34,404 bases of DNA from Desulfobacterales bacterium (GTDB lineage Bacteria > Desulfobacterota > Desulfobacteria > Desulfobacterales > CAFBRK01). Where the stretch lies: contig JAIPEL010000041.1 of the NCBI GenBank assembly GCA_021737185.1, forward strand, positions 1 through 34,404, read 5' to 3'. This document shows, one piece after another, positions 6,011 to 14,967 of this stretch; within the stretch, counting starts at the first letter, position 1; each line of letters starts with the position of its first letter. Under the pieces are notes generated by a model. It saw nothing but the letters and a program-made list of their open reading frames with translations, was not told the origin of the DNA and did not search any database. The translations under genes and the position numbers were made by a program.

Positions 6011-6735
6011 TCGGGGTTTTCGGATTTGGACGGTTTGGAAAGCTCATGGTCCGGTATCTGGCAGACGATTTTCCCGTCGTTGTCCGGGATGCTGGAAAAA
6101 TGGCCGAACAGATCGCTGTTGCCGGCGCAAGACCGGCCACCATAGAAGAGACGGCAAAGCAGAAGATCGTTATTCTCAGCGTTCCGATTTCGACGCTGGA
6201 AGAGACCCTGCATCGGGTCCGCCCCCATCTTTGCGACGATGCCCTGGTGGTCGATGTGAGCTCGGTCAAGGTCCTGCCGGACCGCTGGATGGCCGAGCAT
6301 CTTCCGGCCGGCGTTTCGTATCTGCCGACCCATCCCATGTTCGGACCTGACAGTGCCGCCGATTCTCTAGAAGGGAAGAAAATCGTCCTGTGCCCCGGAA
6401 GAATCGAACAGCGGCGGTATGAATCGATACGCTCCTATTTGAAAGAAAAAGGGCTTGAGGTCATCGAGACGACGCCGGAGGAACACGACCGGCAAATCGC
6501 CGTCAGCCTGGCCATGACTCACTTCATCGGACGGTCTCTTTCCCGGTTCGGCGCAGCGCCGCTTGCCATCGACACGGAAGGCTACAAACGGCTGCTGCAC
6601 ATCCTCGAGGTCGTGGAAAACGACACCTGGCAGCTCTTTTCGGACATGAACCGCTACAATCCGTTTGCCGAAGAGGTGAGGAAGCGGTTCAAAAAGGCGA
6701 TGGGAGAAATTGAACGAAAGCTTGAGGAGATATAA
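6007..6735 (+). CDS. tyrA: Prephenate/arogenate dehydrogenase (TyrA family), monofunctional
   Basis: It oxidatively decarboxylates prephenate (or arogenate) towards tyrosine. The 242-residue protein starts at the ATG overlapping the aroC stop by four bases. GFGRFG (residues 5-10) is the nucleotide-binding glycine motif. VILSVPIST near 60 and VVDVSSVK near 85 are typical. HPMFGPDSA near 106 carries the conserved His-Pro-Met-Phe-Gly-Pro motif, and the helical C-terminal half contains [10 protein letters not shown] with the second conserved His. There is no chorismate mutase and no ACT domain, so it is shorter than many TyrA proteins. No separate chorismate mutase is visible here. An upstream in-frame start at 5920 would lie inside aroC and is rejected. 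It closes the operon. Confidence 0.88.
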   Translation: MIGVFGFGRFGKLMVRYLADDFPVVVRDAGKMAEQIAVAGARPATIEETAKQKIVILSVPISTLEETLHRVRPHLCDDALVVDVSSVKVLPDRWMAEHLPAGVSYLPTHPMFGPDSAADSLEGKKIVLCPGRIEQRRYESIRSYLKEKGLEVIETTPEEHDRQIAVSLAMTHFIGRSLSRFGAAPLAIDTEGYKRLLHILEVVENDTWQLFSDMNRYNPFAEEVRKRFKKAMGEIERKLEEI

Positions 6736-6761
6736 ATTTTGAAATTTATTGAAAAAATTAT

Positions 6762-6884
6762 AAATGCCTAAAATGAGCTATAATGCCTAAAATGCCTAAA
6801 ATTGTGAATGGGTGCCGATGTAGATGGAGCGAAGCGACACCTCAACTTTAGGCATTTTAGCTCATTTAAGGCATTTTAGGCATT
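6762..6884. repeat. ATGCCTAAA-type repeat cluster between convergent genes
   Basis: ATGCCTAAAATG-type units occur at 6764-6802, and their reverse complements (TTTAGGCATTTTAG, GGCATTTTAGGCATT) at 6847-6884, giving an imperfect inverted repeat with arms near 38 bases and a 44-base centre. It lies between tyrA (plus) and the acyl-CoA synthetase (minus) and could end both transcripts. No gene is present here. Confidence 0.6.
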
Positions 6885-6921
6885 CGATCTATGGTAGTAT
6901 ATCCACCCCAAAATTTCTTTT

Positions 6922-9063
6922 TCAGCTCCCTTCTTCCTTGAGGATGATTCTCGCATCCACGATGCTCAAGCCCTCGTGGTGGACGATGACCGGGTTTAAG
7001 TCCATCTCCTCGATTTCCGGATACGATTCCATCACCTCGGAACAGAGAAGCAAAAGCTCCACCAGGGCTTTTTTGTCATAGGGCGGTTCTCCCCGGACGC
7101 CGGCCAGAATCGGCGCCGATTTGGTCTCCTCGATCATTTTCCGGGCGCTTCGACGGGAGATGGGAAGCACGCGGAACGAGACGTCCTTCAAGATCTCCAC
7201 CATGACCCCGCCCAGCCCATACATGATGACCGGACCGAACTGATCGTCTGTTTTCGTCCCGATGATCACTTCCACCCCCCGCTGGGCCATGGGGCTGACC
7301 AGCACCCCGCGGATGTCTGCCGCAGGATTGTAGGCCTTGGCGTTTTTCATGATCTGGCGGTAGGCGGACTGCACCTGCTTCTGACCGGCCAGGTTCACCT
7401 TCACGCCTCCGGCATCGCTTTTGTGGAGAATATCCGGCGAGACGATTTTCAGCACCACGGGGCCGCCCATGGCTTCCGCGGCTTCTGCCGCCTCTATGGG
7501 GGAAGAGGCAAGACGTTCGCCGGGAACAGCGGCGCCGTGGGAGGAAAGAAGCTGCTTGGCCTCGATCTCCAGAAGCGCCCGGCGGCCCTCGGCGCGTGCT
7601 CCGGCGATGATGTACCGGCCCGCCTGGGTCGCCTTGACACCCCAGTTCATGAAAAAACTCGCCTGGGCCCGGTAGGACCGGAGGTATTCGCCGTACTCGG
7701 CCAGCACGGCGATGTTCTTGCAGGCAATGTCGAGCGAATCGGTCACCGGGATGCCGTAGTAGCGGCAAAGATCCAGGGAGTGGGGCTTTTCCCGGCTGAA
7801 AAGGCTGTGGACGACGATCGGTTTTCCTTTCTGGCGGACCATCTTGCCCATCTGGTGGGCGGCGTCTTCTTCCATTAGAGACAGGCTTTCCGCAAAACGG
7901 ATGCCGTATCCGCCGAACAGTCCGACGATGAGCAGGGCCCCCACCTGGGAATCTTTGAGCATGACGCGGGCGCAGTCGGCAAAGAGGGAGGGATCGGCAT
8001 CAGTGCCGCCGGCCACGTCCACGGGGTTGACCACCGAAGCGGCCGCCGGCAGGATCTTCTTGAGCCCGTCCTGGGTTTTTTTGTCCAGCTCCGGAATCGC
8101 AAGCCCCAGGTCGGTCAGCACGTCGGCGGCGATGGTGGCATGGCCGCCTCCGTCGGCCAGGATCGCGACGTTGTTGTTTTTCATGGGCGGCAGGCTCGAC
8201 AGCGCCTCTGCGGCAGGAAACAATTGATCGGAGTTTTCGATCATGATGATGCCGGCTCTTTGAAAAGCCCCCTTGGCGACCTCCGAGATGCCGGCCAGGG
8301 CTCCGGTATGGGATCCGGCCGATTTTTTCCCCTTGGCCGAACGGCCGCTCTTGAGCAGGACCACCGGCTTTTCCCGGGTCGTCTTGTAGGCCTGGTGGAG
8401 AAACTCCCGCCCCTGGCGCATGCCTTCCACGTACATGAGAACCGCCCGGGTTTCGGGGTCCTGGCGAAAGAACTCCAGGTATTCATGGAAACGGATGTCG
8501 GCCTCGTTTCCCACACCGACGTAGTAGGAAAACCCCTTCCGGCTCTTGAGCCGGGCCTCGGTGATCAGGGTCAGGGCCATGTTGCCGCTTTGAGTGAGAA
8601 GGGCAATATCGCCGATGGGAACGTCCTTCATGCCCACCAGATTCATGTGACGCTTCAGGTTGATCATACCGGAGGTGTTCGGTCCGATCAGCCGGATGCC
8701 GAACTTGCGGGCGGTTTCCACCACCCGGTCCTCGAGCTGCCGGCCTTCGGCGCCGGTTTCGCCGAAGCCGCCGGCGAGAATCACGGCCCCCTTGACTCCT
8801 TTTTTTCCGCAGTCTTCCAGGACCGCCGGAAGGGTCTTGGCCGGCGTGGCGATCAAGGCGAGATCGACGGCGCCCTCGATGGCCGAAATCTTCGGGTAGC
8901 ATTTCAGGCCGAGGATCGAATTTTCCTTCGGGTTGACCGGGTAGATGTCACCGTCGTACTTCTCGTTGAGCAGCGTCCGGATGGTCTGGTATCCTCGCTT
9001 GGTTTCGACTTTGGAGGCGCCGACAACGGCAACGGATGCGGCGTCGAGCACGGATGTGAGCAT
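6922..9063 (-). CDS. ADP-forming acetyl/acyl-CoA synthetase, fused alpha-beta subunits
   Basis: It interconverts acyl-CoA + ADP + Pi with free acid + ATP, giving substrate-level ATP or activating acids. The protein has 713 residues from the ATG at 9063, which has AAAGGGGGG six bases upstream; the GTG at 9087 is less likely. Order of domains: CoA-binding Rossmann fold (VAVVGAS near 11), ligase-CoA domain with GPNTSG and TQSGNMA, the phospho-His motif SHTGALAG with His near residue 252, then a C-terminal ATP-grasp domain (VVLKIVSPDILHKSDAGGV, VEVIIGTKTDDQFGPVIMYGLGG). This is the single-chain Acd architecture. It sits last in a minus-strand run behind an enoyl-CoA hydratase-like gene, separated by a large palindrome. 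The acyl specificity is unknown. Confidence 0.9.
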   Translation of the reverse strand: MLTSVLDAASVAVVGASKVETKRGYQTIRTLLNEKYDGDIYPVNPKENSILGLKCYPKISAIEGAVDLALIATPAKTLPAVLEDCGKKGVKGAVILAGGFGETGAEGRQLEDRVVETARKFGIRLIGPNTSGMINLKRHMNLVGMKDVPIGDIALLTQSGNMALTLITEARLKSRKGFSYYVGVGNEADIRFHEYLEFFRQDPETRAVLMYVEGMRQGREFLHQAYKTTREKPVVLLKSGRSAKGKKSAGSHTGALAGISEVAKGAFQRAGIIMIENSDQLFPAAEALSSLPPMKNNNVAILADGGGHATIAADVLTDLGLAIPELDKKTQDGLKKILPAAASVVNPVDVAGGTDADPSLFADCARVMLKDSQVGALLIVGLFGGYGIRFAESLSLMEEDAAHQMGKMVRQKGKPIVVHSLFSREKPHSLDLCRYYGIPVTDSLDIACKNIAVLAEYGEYLRSYRAQASFFMNWGVKATQAGRYIIAGARAEGRRALLEIEAKQLLSSHGAAVPGERLASSPIEAAEAAEAMGGPVVLKIVSPDILHKSDAGGVKVNLAGQKQVQSAYRQIMKNAKAYNPAADIRGVLVSPMAQRGVEVIIGTKTDDQFGPVIMYGLGGVMVEILKDVSFRVLPISRRSARKMIEETKSAPILAGVRGEPPYDKKALVELLLLCSEVMESYPEIEEMDLNPVIVHHEGLSIVDARIILKEEGS

Positions 9064-9132
9064 GATGGTCCCCCCTTTTCCCGTCACAATAAATAAGATC
9101 CGGAAAATTTTTACTGTTGTGCCTCCAGTGGA

Positions 9133-9326
9133 GCGAAATGGGTGATTTGATGGCGGTATACGCTGTCTGAGCCCCTTAGGACACCTTACATCAGCGCCCG
9201 CAGAGTGGTCCTCGATCGCCGCTGCCCTCCAAATATCTCATTGTTTTTGAAGATATTTTGGCCTGCGCTGATGTTAGGTGTCCTTTGGGGCGAGTTCGTA
9301 TGCCGGCAGCAAATTATCCATTTCGC
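9133..9326. repeat. 194-base imperfect palindrome (MITE-like or structured RNA)
   Basis: Left arm 9133-9197 and the reverse complement of right arm 9265-9326 align over about 62 bases with roughly 85% identity by eye and one 3-base gap. The ends GCGAAATGG (9133-9141) and CCATTTCGC (9318-9326) match exactly, and the inner ACATCAGCGC/GCGCTGATGT ends match exactly. The 67-base centre carries a further hairpin, AAATATCT (9231-9238) with AGATATTT (9251-9258). It fills the 9064-9425 gap, which has no gene. No transposase or T-run is seen. Confidence 0.75.
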
Positions 9327-9425
9327 GGCATGATGAACCCTGAAAGTTGAGTTAAATCTATTCTAATAACAGTTCACCCTCTATCTAAGCGGCAATCCGA
9401 GATTTCCGGTACAGCAGCGGAGGGC

Positions 9426-10193
9426 TCACGATTTTTTCCGATCCGCGAAGTCCTGGAGCGATTCCTGCCGTTCCTTGGTCGATACGCAGGCCAGACAGGC
9501 CTCGACTTCAAAATCCATGATCGCCTCCAGGCTGGCTTCGCCCTGGGCCATGGAAAGGCCTTTTTTGATCATTCCGATGGAAAAGGCGGAGTTCTCGGCG
9601 ATTTTCCGGGCCATGGCCATGGCCTCATCCATCAAGTGATCGCCCGGCACTGCCCGGTTGACCAGTCCGATCCGTTCGGCCTCCTTGCCGTCGATGAATT
9701 CCCCGGTAAAAAGAAGCTCCTTGGCCTTTCCCGGTCCGACCAGCTGCTGCACCAGCCGCATGGCGCCGCCGGTGACCGATGAGGCGACCTTGGCCTCGGG
9801 CGATCCGATCTTGGCATCGTCGGCGGCCAGGCGAATATCGCAGGCAAGTGCAAGCTCGTAGCCCGAACCCAGGGCATATCCGTTGACGGCGGCGATGGTG
9901 GCCTTTTCGAAGCGAAGGATTTTCCGGGAGGCTTCCTGCAATTCTACCAGGTAGTCCCGGTAGTCTTCGAGACTCCGGGTCTTGGACTCTTTCAGGTCGG
10001 CTCCGGTGGAAAAGGCCCGGCCTTCGCCTGTGATGATCAGGGCCTTGATTGCCGCGTCCTGCCGCGCGTCCTGCAGCGCCGCTTGAAAATCGATCCATAG
10101 CTGCTTGTTCATGGCGTTGAGCACCTTGGGCCGATTCAGCCGAATCACGGCGACGCCGTCTGTTTTCTCGTAAAGGATGCATTCAAAATTCAT
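9426..10193 (-). CDS. Enoyl-CoA hydratase/isomerase family protein
   Basis: This is a crotonase-fold protein acting on acyl-CoA thioesters, probably in fatty-acid or aromatic-acid degradation. It has 255 residues from the ATG at 10193, preceded by AGGGAG; the longer frame to 10331 is not supported by family length. RLNRPKVLNAMNKQ near residue 16, GRAFSTGADLKE near 57 (first oxyanion-hole segment) and NGYALGSGYELALACD near 98 (second) are visible. Glu in GYELALACD and in SPEAK match the two catalytic Glu positions of hydratases, so activity is plausible. The exact substrate is unknown. It lies upstream of the ADP-forming acyl-CoA synthetase on the same strand, a plausible acyl-CoA pair. Confidence 0.85.
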   Translation of the reverse strand: MNFECILYEKTDGVAVIRLNRPKVLNAMNKQLWIDFQAALQDARQDAAIKALIITGEGRAFSTGADLKESKTRSLEDYRDYLVELQEASRKILRFEKATIAAVNGYALGSGYELALACDIRLAADDAKIGSPEAKVASSVTGGAMRLVQQLVGPGKAKELLFTGEFIDGKEAERIGLVNRAVPGDHLMDEAMAMARKIAENSAFSIGMIKKGLSMAQGEASLEAIMDFEVEACLACVSTKERQESLQDFADRKKS

Positions 10194-10453
10194 GGTTTTT
10201 CTCCCTGCAATGGTCGCTTCGTTGATGATGGGCCGCATCGCGGCGGCTGTTTCTTCGTTATGCCATGTAAAGCAGCGACGGATCGGCGGGTCGGGTGTCC
10301 GGTCAAAGAAGAAAAAAGAGCCCGGCGGCACGATCTATAAATCCCTAGCAGGTGGAGGCAAGGACGTCAAGCGACCTGAGGCAAGGTGGGGGCTGACAAC
10401 AGAAGCGCCGCCGGAAGGATTGCGATTGAACGAGCAGCAAATGAGGAATTTTA

Positions 10454-11149
10454 TCAGGAATCGAGCAGGAGCATGGTGGACGGATCGAGCAGGATCGAAA
10501 GCTCCTTGGTGTCGCTGTTTGCGCCTTTCAAGGCGTTCACGTGGATTTCCTGGCCTTCGGGCTGAAGCTGGAGAACGACGTCGAACAGGTCGAACACCGG
10601 CGCCAAGGGGACCGGAACGCCGTCAGGGCCCGGATCTTCGTGGCGATGGGTCCGCACCGTGAACCACACCTGAAAATCGTTTTCCCGGCAAAACTGCTTG
10701 AGTCCGGAAAGCTGGGGCCCAAGGTCTTTGTCAAAAGGCAGTCCGTCGATGATGATCAGCCGGGGCGAGAAAATGCCCTGTTCGGACAGGTTGTTGAGTC
10801 GTTCCTCGAGGATGGGGGCGCTGAACCCTTCGACCCGGAACGTCATGATGAACCGATGGGGAAGAATTTCCTCCCAGAGATGATCCATGGGCTGTACCCG
10901 GTACTTTTCGGAAAGGCGCCGGAATACTTCCCTGTACCATAGATCGACCTTTCGGACCGGATCGGTTAGGCTGATATGAAGGACATTTTTGCCCCGGAGC
11001 TGATTGTACAAGGCGATTTGCACCAAAAAGGCGGTTTTCCCGACTCCGGCCCTGGCAGTGACGGCGCAAAAAGCCCCGGACTGGAGAAGCGCCTCGTCGG
11101 TGCCGATCAGTTTCAGGGGATTCCGGAGAATCAAATCCTTTTTCAGCAT
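10454..11149 (-). CDS. Small RecA/KaiC-like P-loop ATPase, function unknown
   Basis: The protein has 231 residues from the ATG at 11149, which has AAAGGAG seven bases upstream; the longer frame to 11395 is low-complexity and rejected. The Walker A motif is ARAGVGKTAFLVQ (near residues 34-46) and the Walker B is PRLIIIDGLPF (near 142). The overall order (P-loop, membrane-free alpha/beta, LIIIDG) resembles RecA/KaiC-type ATPases, but it is too short for a double-domain KaiC. No partner domain is visible. It lies 163 bases behind the EF-G gene and 260 bases before the enoyl-CoA hydratase on the same strand; 10194-10453 shows no gene. No specific function is assigned. Confidence 0.75.
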   Translation of the reverse strand: MLKKDLILRNPLKLIGTDEALLQSGAFCAVTARAGVGKTAFLVQIALYNQLRGKNVLHISLTDPVRKVDLWYREVFRRLSEKYRVQPMDHLWEEILPHRFIMTFRVEGFSAPILEERLNNLSEQGIFSPRLIIIDGLPFDKDLGPQLSGLKQFCRENDFQVWFTVRTHRHEDPGPDGVPVPLAPVFDLFDVVLQLQPEGQEIHVNALKGANSDTKELSILLDPSTMLLLDS

Positions 11150-11312
11150 GACAAAACTCCTTTCTTTCAGTGAGATGACCCGTCCGGTAGCGGGAGGAGG
11201 CGGTTGCCGGCGGGCCCGATAGCCGGCATGGCCTCCGCCAATGCCGCCGATTCTTGTCCGGCCGGCAGAGGACGCCTGGCGTCCTGGCAGCAACCGGGTA
11301 TTTGCCTTCAGA

Positions 11313-13400
11313 TCAGGCAACGTGCTGCTTGGTCTCGGCCGCCTTTTTCGCCAGCTCCTCGGCAATGAATTTGGGCACCTCTCGGTAGGTGGCAAACTCC
11401 ATGGTGAACTGGGCTTTTCCCTGGGTGAGGGACCGAAGCACGGTGGAGTATCCGAACATTTCAGAGAGCGGAATTTCAGCTTCGATGACGCTCATGACCC
11501 CTTCATCCTGGGAGCCGACGATCAGACCGCGCCGCTGGTTCAAGGAGCCCATCACCGAGCCCTGAAATTCGTTGGGGGTTTCCACCACGACTTTCATGAT
11601 CGGTTCGTGAATCACCGGCTTGGCCCTGCCGTATACCTCGCGAAACGCGCCTTTTGCCGCCGCCTTGAATGCCATATCCGATGAATCCACGGAGTGGGAG
11701 GCGCCGTCGTTGAGGACGACTTTGACGCCCGTGACAGGATATTCCATCTTCGGGCCTTTGGCCATGCATTCTTTGAAGCCCTTTTCCACGGCCGGAATGT
11801 ACTGGGTCGGGATGGCGCCCCCGGTAACCTTGTTTTCAAAAACGAACTCCTCGCCGGGGACCGGTTCGATCCAGCCGGCCACTCGGCCGAACTGCCCCGC
11901 GCCTCCGGTCTGTTTTTTGTGGATATAGTCGAATTCCGCCAACTGGGTGATGGTTTCCCGGTAGCGGACGCGAGGCGCGCCGGTTTTGACCTCTGCCTTG
12001 TATTCCCGGCGCATCCGCTCCACGTAAACCTCAAGATGCAGCTCCCCCATGCCCTCGATGATGGTTTCACCGGTCTCGTCGTCCACAAAGCTGCGAAAGG
12101 TCGGATCCTCTTTGACGAACCGGTTCAGGGCCTTTGCTATGTTCATCTGGGCATTGTTGTCCTTGGGGACGATGGCCAGGGAGATGACCGGATCCGGGAC
12201 GTACATCGAGGTCATGCTGATGTTCAAACCGGGGGCGACGAAGGTGTCTCCCGAAGCGCAGTCGACGCCGAAAAGCGCGCCGATAAAACCGGCCTGAATC
12301 GATTCGATGTCCTCCATCTGGTCGGCGTGCATCCGCACCAGCCGTCCGATCTTTACCTTGTTTCCGGTCCGGACGTTGATGACCGTATCCCCCTTGCTGA
12401 GGCTGCCCTGGTAGACCCGGATGTAGGTGAGCTGGCCGTATTGGCCTTCTTCCAGCTTGAAGGCCAGGGCCACGACAGGGGCCTTGGGGTCGGCCACAAG
12501 CTCCACCGGGGCCTCGTCATGGGCCATGTCGAGGCCTTCGTTTCGAACGTCCCTGGGGCAGGGAAGAAAGCGGGCGACGCCGTCTAAAAGCGGCTGAACG
12601 CCCTTGTTTTTATAGGCCGACCCCATGAAAACGGGGGTCAGCTCCCGGGTCAGGGTGCCTTTTCGTATGGCTTCGTAGATCAGGCGTTCTTCGATCTCTT
12701 TTTCCTCGAGGATCGCCTCGGTCAATTCGTCTGAAAAAATCGAAACGGCGTCCAGCAGCTCCTCGCGCTTCTCACGGGCCTCGTCGAGAAGTTCTTCGGG
12801 GATCGGCCCGCTGTTGACCGCTTCTCCGTGGGCGCCCTCGAAGGTGAGGCCTTTCATGGTCACCAGATCCACGACGCCCTGGTGCTCGCCTTCCAACCCT
12901 ATGGGGATCTGCATGGCAACGGCGTTGTGGCCGAGCTTTTCCCGAAGCTGTCGAATGACGCGGGCCGGGTTTGCGCCGCTTCGGTCGCATTTGTTGATGA
13001 AAGCGATCCGGGGAACCCGGTAGCGCTTCATCTGCTGGTCGACGGTGATGGACTGGGACTGAACGCCGCCGACGGAGCACAGCACCAGCACCGCTCCGTC
13101 GAGCACCCGCAGGGAGCGTTCCACCTCGATGGTGAAATCGACGTGGCCCGGCGTGTCGATGATATTGATCTCATGGTTGTTCCATTCGCAGAAGGTCGCC
13201 GCCGAGGCAATCGTGATGCCCCGCTCCTTTTCCAGCTCCATGGAATCCATCGTCGCCCCGACACCGTCTTTTCCCCTGACGTCGTGGATCGCGTGAATCC
13301 GCTTCGTGTAAAAGAGAATCCGCTCGGTGAGGGTGGTCTTGCCTGAGTCGATGTGGGCGCTGATGCCGATGTTTCTGATGTTTTCGATGTCGCCTTTCAT
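11313..13400 (-). CDS. fusA: Elongation factor G, mitochondrial-EFG1/spdEFG1-like type
   Basis: It is a translational GTPase driving ribosomal translocation. The protein has 695 residues. GTPase motifs: G1 AHIDSGKT (15-22), G2 RGITI (60-64), G3 DTPGH (82-86), G4 NKCD (136-139). Domains II-V follow, including [14 protein letters not shown] and the C-terminal [21 protein letters not shown]. The switch region [22 protein letters not shown] and SVGGVQSQS resemble mitochondrial EFG1 and the spdEFG1 proteins of spirochaetes, planctomycetes and deltaproteobacteria rather than E. coli-type EF-G. AAGGA lies eight bases upstream of the start. It is not next to rpsL/rpsG/tuf here. It may be the main translocase or a paralogue; another EF-G elsewhere in the genome would decide. 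Confidence 0.9.
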   Translation of the reverse strand: MKGDIENIRNIGISAHIDSGKTTLTERILFYTKRIHAIHDVRGKDGVGATMDSMELEKERGITIASAATFCEWNNHEINIIDTPGHVDFTIEVERSLRVLDGAVLVLCSVGGVQSQSITVDQQMKRYRVPRIAFINKCDRSGANPARVIRQLREKLGHNAVAMQIPIGLEGEHQGVVDLVTMKGLTFEGAHGEAVNSGPIPEELLDEAREKREELLDAVSIFSDELTEAILEEKEIEERLIYEAIRKGTLTRELTPVFMGSAYKNKGVQPLLDGVARFLPCPRDVRNEGLDMAHDEAPVELVADPKAPVVALAFKLEEGQYGQLTYIRVYQGSLSKGDTVINVRTGNKVKIGRLVRMHADQMEDIESIQAGFIGALFGVDCASGDTFVAPGLNISMTSMYVPDPVISLAIVPKDNNAQMNIAKALNRFVKEDPTFRSFVDDETGETIIEGMGELHLEVYVERMRREYKAEVKTGAPRVRYRETITQLAEFDYIHKKQTGGAGQFGRVAGWIEPVPGEEFVFENKVTGGAIPTQYIPAVEKGFKECMAKGPKMEYPVTGVKVVLNDGASHSVDSSDMAFKAAAKGAFREVYGRAKPVIHEPIMKVVVETPNEFQGSVMGSLNQRRGLIVGSQDEGVMSVIEAEIPLSEMFGYSTVLRSLTQGKAQFTMEFATYREVPKFIAEELAKKAAETKQHVA

Positions 13401-13508
13401 GGTCTCTTTCCTTGCTGCCGGCGTCGTCCAAAATGGCCGGAACCAATCTATTCTATCCTCTCATCGGTGGATGAGTCAAAACCGCCGCCCCGACGCATTT
13501 GCCGGGAT

Positions 13509-13541
13509 AAAAAAATCCCTCGCCCAAATGCGAAGGATTTT
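13509..13541 (-). terminator. Possible minus-strand terminator upstream of the EF-G gene
   Basis: AAAATCCCTCGC (13512-13523) pairs with GCGAAGGATTTT (13530-13541) with one mismatch and a 6-base loop. Read on the minus strand, the hairpin ends in seven T residues. It would stop leftward transcripts entering from beyond 13541, about 109 bases before the EF-G start. The rest of 13401-13849 holds no firm gene. Confidence 0.5.
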
Positions 13542-13626
13542 CGCGGCGCATCTATAACAGGAGGCGGATAGATAATGACGAACCCTTTGTTTGTCAAGTT
13601 TTTTTCCTGTTTTGCGCCAGCCGATC

Positions 13627-13812
13627 TCAAAAATCCGGGACACCGCCGAAGGGGGAGTTCAGCTGGATTTTTTCGGAAAGCTCCAGGCCAAGGCCTCGAG
13701 CATCTTTTGACGGAACCAAAATCCCCAGTGACAGTTCCGGCTTGCCGCCGGGGCGGCGATGGTGTATCAGGGCAGCGCCGCCGGTTGCCGTCGAAACATC
13801 GCTGCAACTCAA
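13627..13812 (-). CDS. Doubtful short ORF (61 codons)
   Basis: This is a minus-strand frame from TTG at 13812 to TGA at 13627, in the otherwise empty EF-G/azlC gap. It contains HHRRPGGKPELSLGILVPS and ends SPFGGVPDF. It looks protein-like and is followed 86 bases later by the minus-strand terminator at 13541-13509. There is no clear Shine-Dalgarno, the frame stays open further upstream into azlC, and no family is recognised. It may be a gene remnant or chance. Confidence 0.2.
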   Translation of the reverse strand: MSCSDVSTATGGAALIHHRRPGGKPELSLGILVPSKDARGLGLELSEKIQLNSPFGGVPDF

Positions 13813-13849
13813 CTTGATCGAATTGGAACCTGGAAAGGACGATCGACCC

Positions 13850-14557
13850 GTGACGCCGATAGATGATCTTCGGGGGCGAGAAACGCTGAAAAAAGGCGCT
13901 GCCGCGGCCTGGCCGATCTGCCTCGGTTATATCCCGATCGGGCTGGCCTTCGGGGTGCTGGCCCAGAAGATCGGGCTCAGCCCGGTTCAGATCGGCCTGA
14001 TGTCTTTGCTGGTCTTTGCCGGCAGCGCCCAGTTCATCGCCGTGTCGATGCTCGCTTCGGGAGCGTCGGCAGCTTCGATCATCGCCACCACCTTTATGGT
14101 GAACCTTCGCCACCTGCTGATGAGCTCCTCTCTGGCCGTGTATCTGGTGGGCCGTCACCGGGCGATTCTGTCGCTGTTTGCCTACGGCATCACCGATGAA
14201 AGCTACGGCGTGAACCTGGACAAATTCCGTTCGGGAAACTGGGGCATCGGTCCGGCCCTGGCCCTGAACCACACGGCCAATATCGTCTGGGTGCTCAGCA
14301 CCGCCGCCGGCGGCTACGGCGGGCAGTTCATTCCGCCCGGCGCCTTTGGAATCGATTTTGCCCTGACCGCGATGTTCATCTGCCTGCTCGTGTTTCAGCT
14401 CCGGGACCGGCGCAGCGTGATCGCCGCTGCGATCTCCGGGATCGTAGCCGTTCTGCTGTCGGTCCTCATCCCCGGAAATCTGTATATCGTCCTGGCCTCG
14501 GTCGCTGCAGCCACTGCCGGTCTGCTGGTCAGGCCCGCCGGGACAAAGGAGGTGTGA
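13850..14557 (+). CDS. azlC: Branched-chain amino acid exporter, large subunit (AzlC family)
   Basis: AzlC is the integral membrane subunit of an AzlCD pair that exports branched-chain amino acids or analogues. The protein has 235 residues from GTG at 13850, which has AAGGA ten bases upstream. The family motifs are clear: PICLGYIPIGLAFGVLAQ near residue 24, FAGSAQFIAVSMLASGAS near 58 and NLRHLLMSSSLAVYL near 88. GITDESYGV near 120 and several hydrophobic segments to the C-terminus follow. The next gene, azlD, begins at or just before its stop in a (GTG)ATG arrangement, so the two are coupled. Confidence 0.92.
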   Translation: MTPIDDLRGRETLKKGAAAAWPICLGYIPIGLAFGVLAQKIGLSPVQIGLMSLLVFAGSAQFIAVSMLASGASAASIIATTFMVNLRHLLMSSSLAVYLVGRHRAILSLFAYGITDESYGVNLDKFRSGNWGIGPALALNHTANIVWVLSTAAGGYGGQFIPPGAFGIDFALTAMFICLLVFQLRDRRSVIAAAISGIVAVLLSVLIPGNLYIVLASVAAATAGLLVRPAGTKEV

Positions 14558-14880
14558 TGTCCGGCTCCGAGTACCTGTTCATCATCGCGGCAATGGGGTT
14601 GGTCACCTATATTCCCCGATGGGCGCCGGTTTTTTGGCTGACCCGTCGTCCCATGCCCCAGTGGCTCGTTCAATGGCTGGAGCTGATTCCGGCGGCCATT
14701 TTGAGCGCCCTGCTGGTTCCGGTGCTGGTCACCTCGGGCCAGCCCCGGCAGATCGATTTCGGACGGCTGGACCTGCTGGTGGCCCTGCCCACCTTTTTGT
14801 TCGCCTTGAAAACCCGCTCTCTTGGAGGAACCGTGGTATTTGGCATGGCCCTTTATTGGCTGGTGGACAAGCTGATGTGA
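14557..14880 (+). CDS. azlD: Branched-chain amino acid exporter, small subunit (AzlD family)
   Basis: This is the small hydrophobic partner of AzlC, 107 residues, with about four membrane segments. MGLVTYIPRWAPVFWL near residue 13 matches the conserved N-terminal segment of AzlD (TYxxRxxP), and IPAAILSALLVPVL near 45 is also typical. The ATG at 14557 is preceded by AAGGAGG (14546-14552), located inside the end of azlC; a GTG three bases earlier is an alternative. Confidence 0.9.
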   Translation: MSGSEYLFIIAAMGLVTYIPRWAPVFWLTRRPMPQWLVQWLELIPAAILSALLVPVLVTSGQPRQIDFGRLDLLVALPTFLFALKTRSLGGTVVFGMALYWLVDKLM

Positions 14881-14967
14881 TCCGCCAAAAATCTTGACTT
14901 TCCAACAGTTCCCTGTTTGAAACGCAGCAGAAAAAAGCGTCGCAACAAGGAATTCGGAGCTAAAGCC

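Noticed and set aside
13742..13849. Longer start for AzlC
   Set aside because: The added residues do not match the family, whereas GTG at 13850 has a Shine-Dalgarno and gives the family length.
14894..14922. Promoter before the CoA-transferase/GNAT gene
   Set aside because: TTGACT is followed by no acceptable -10 box at normal spacing.
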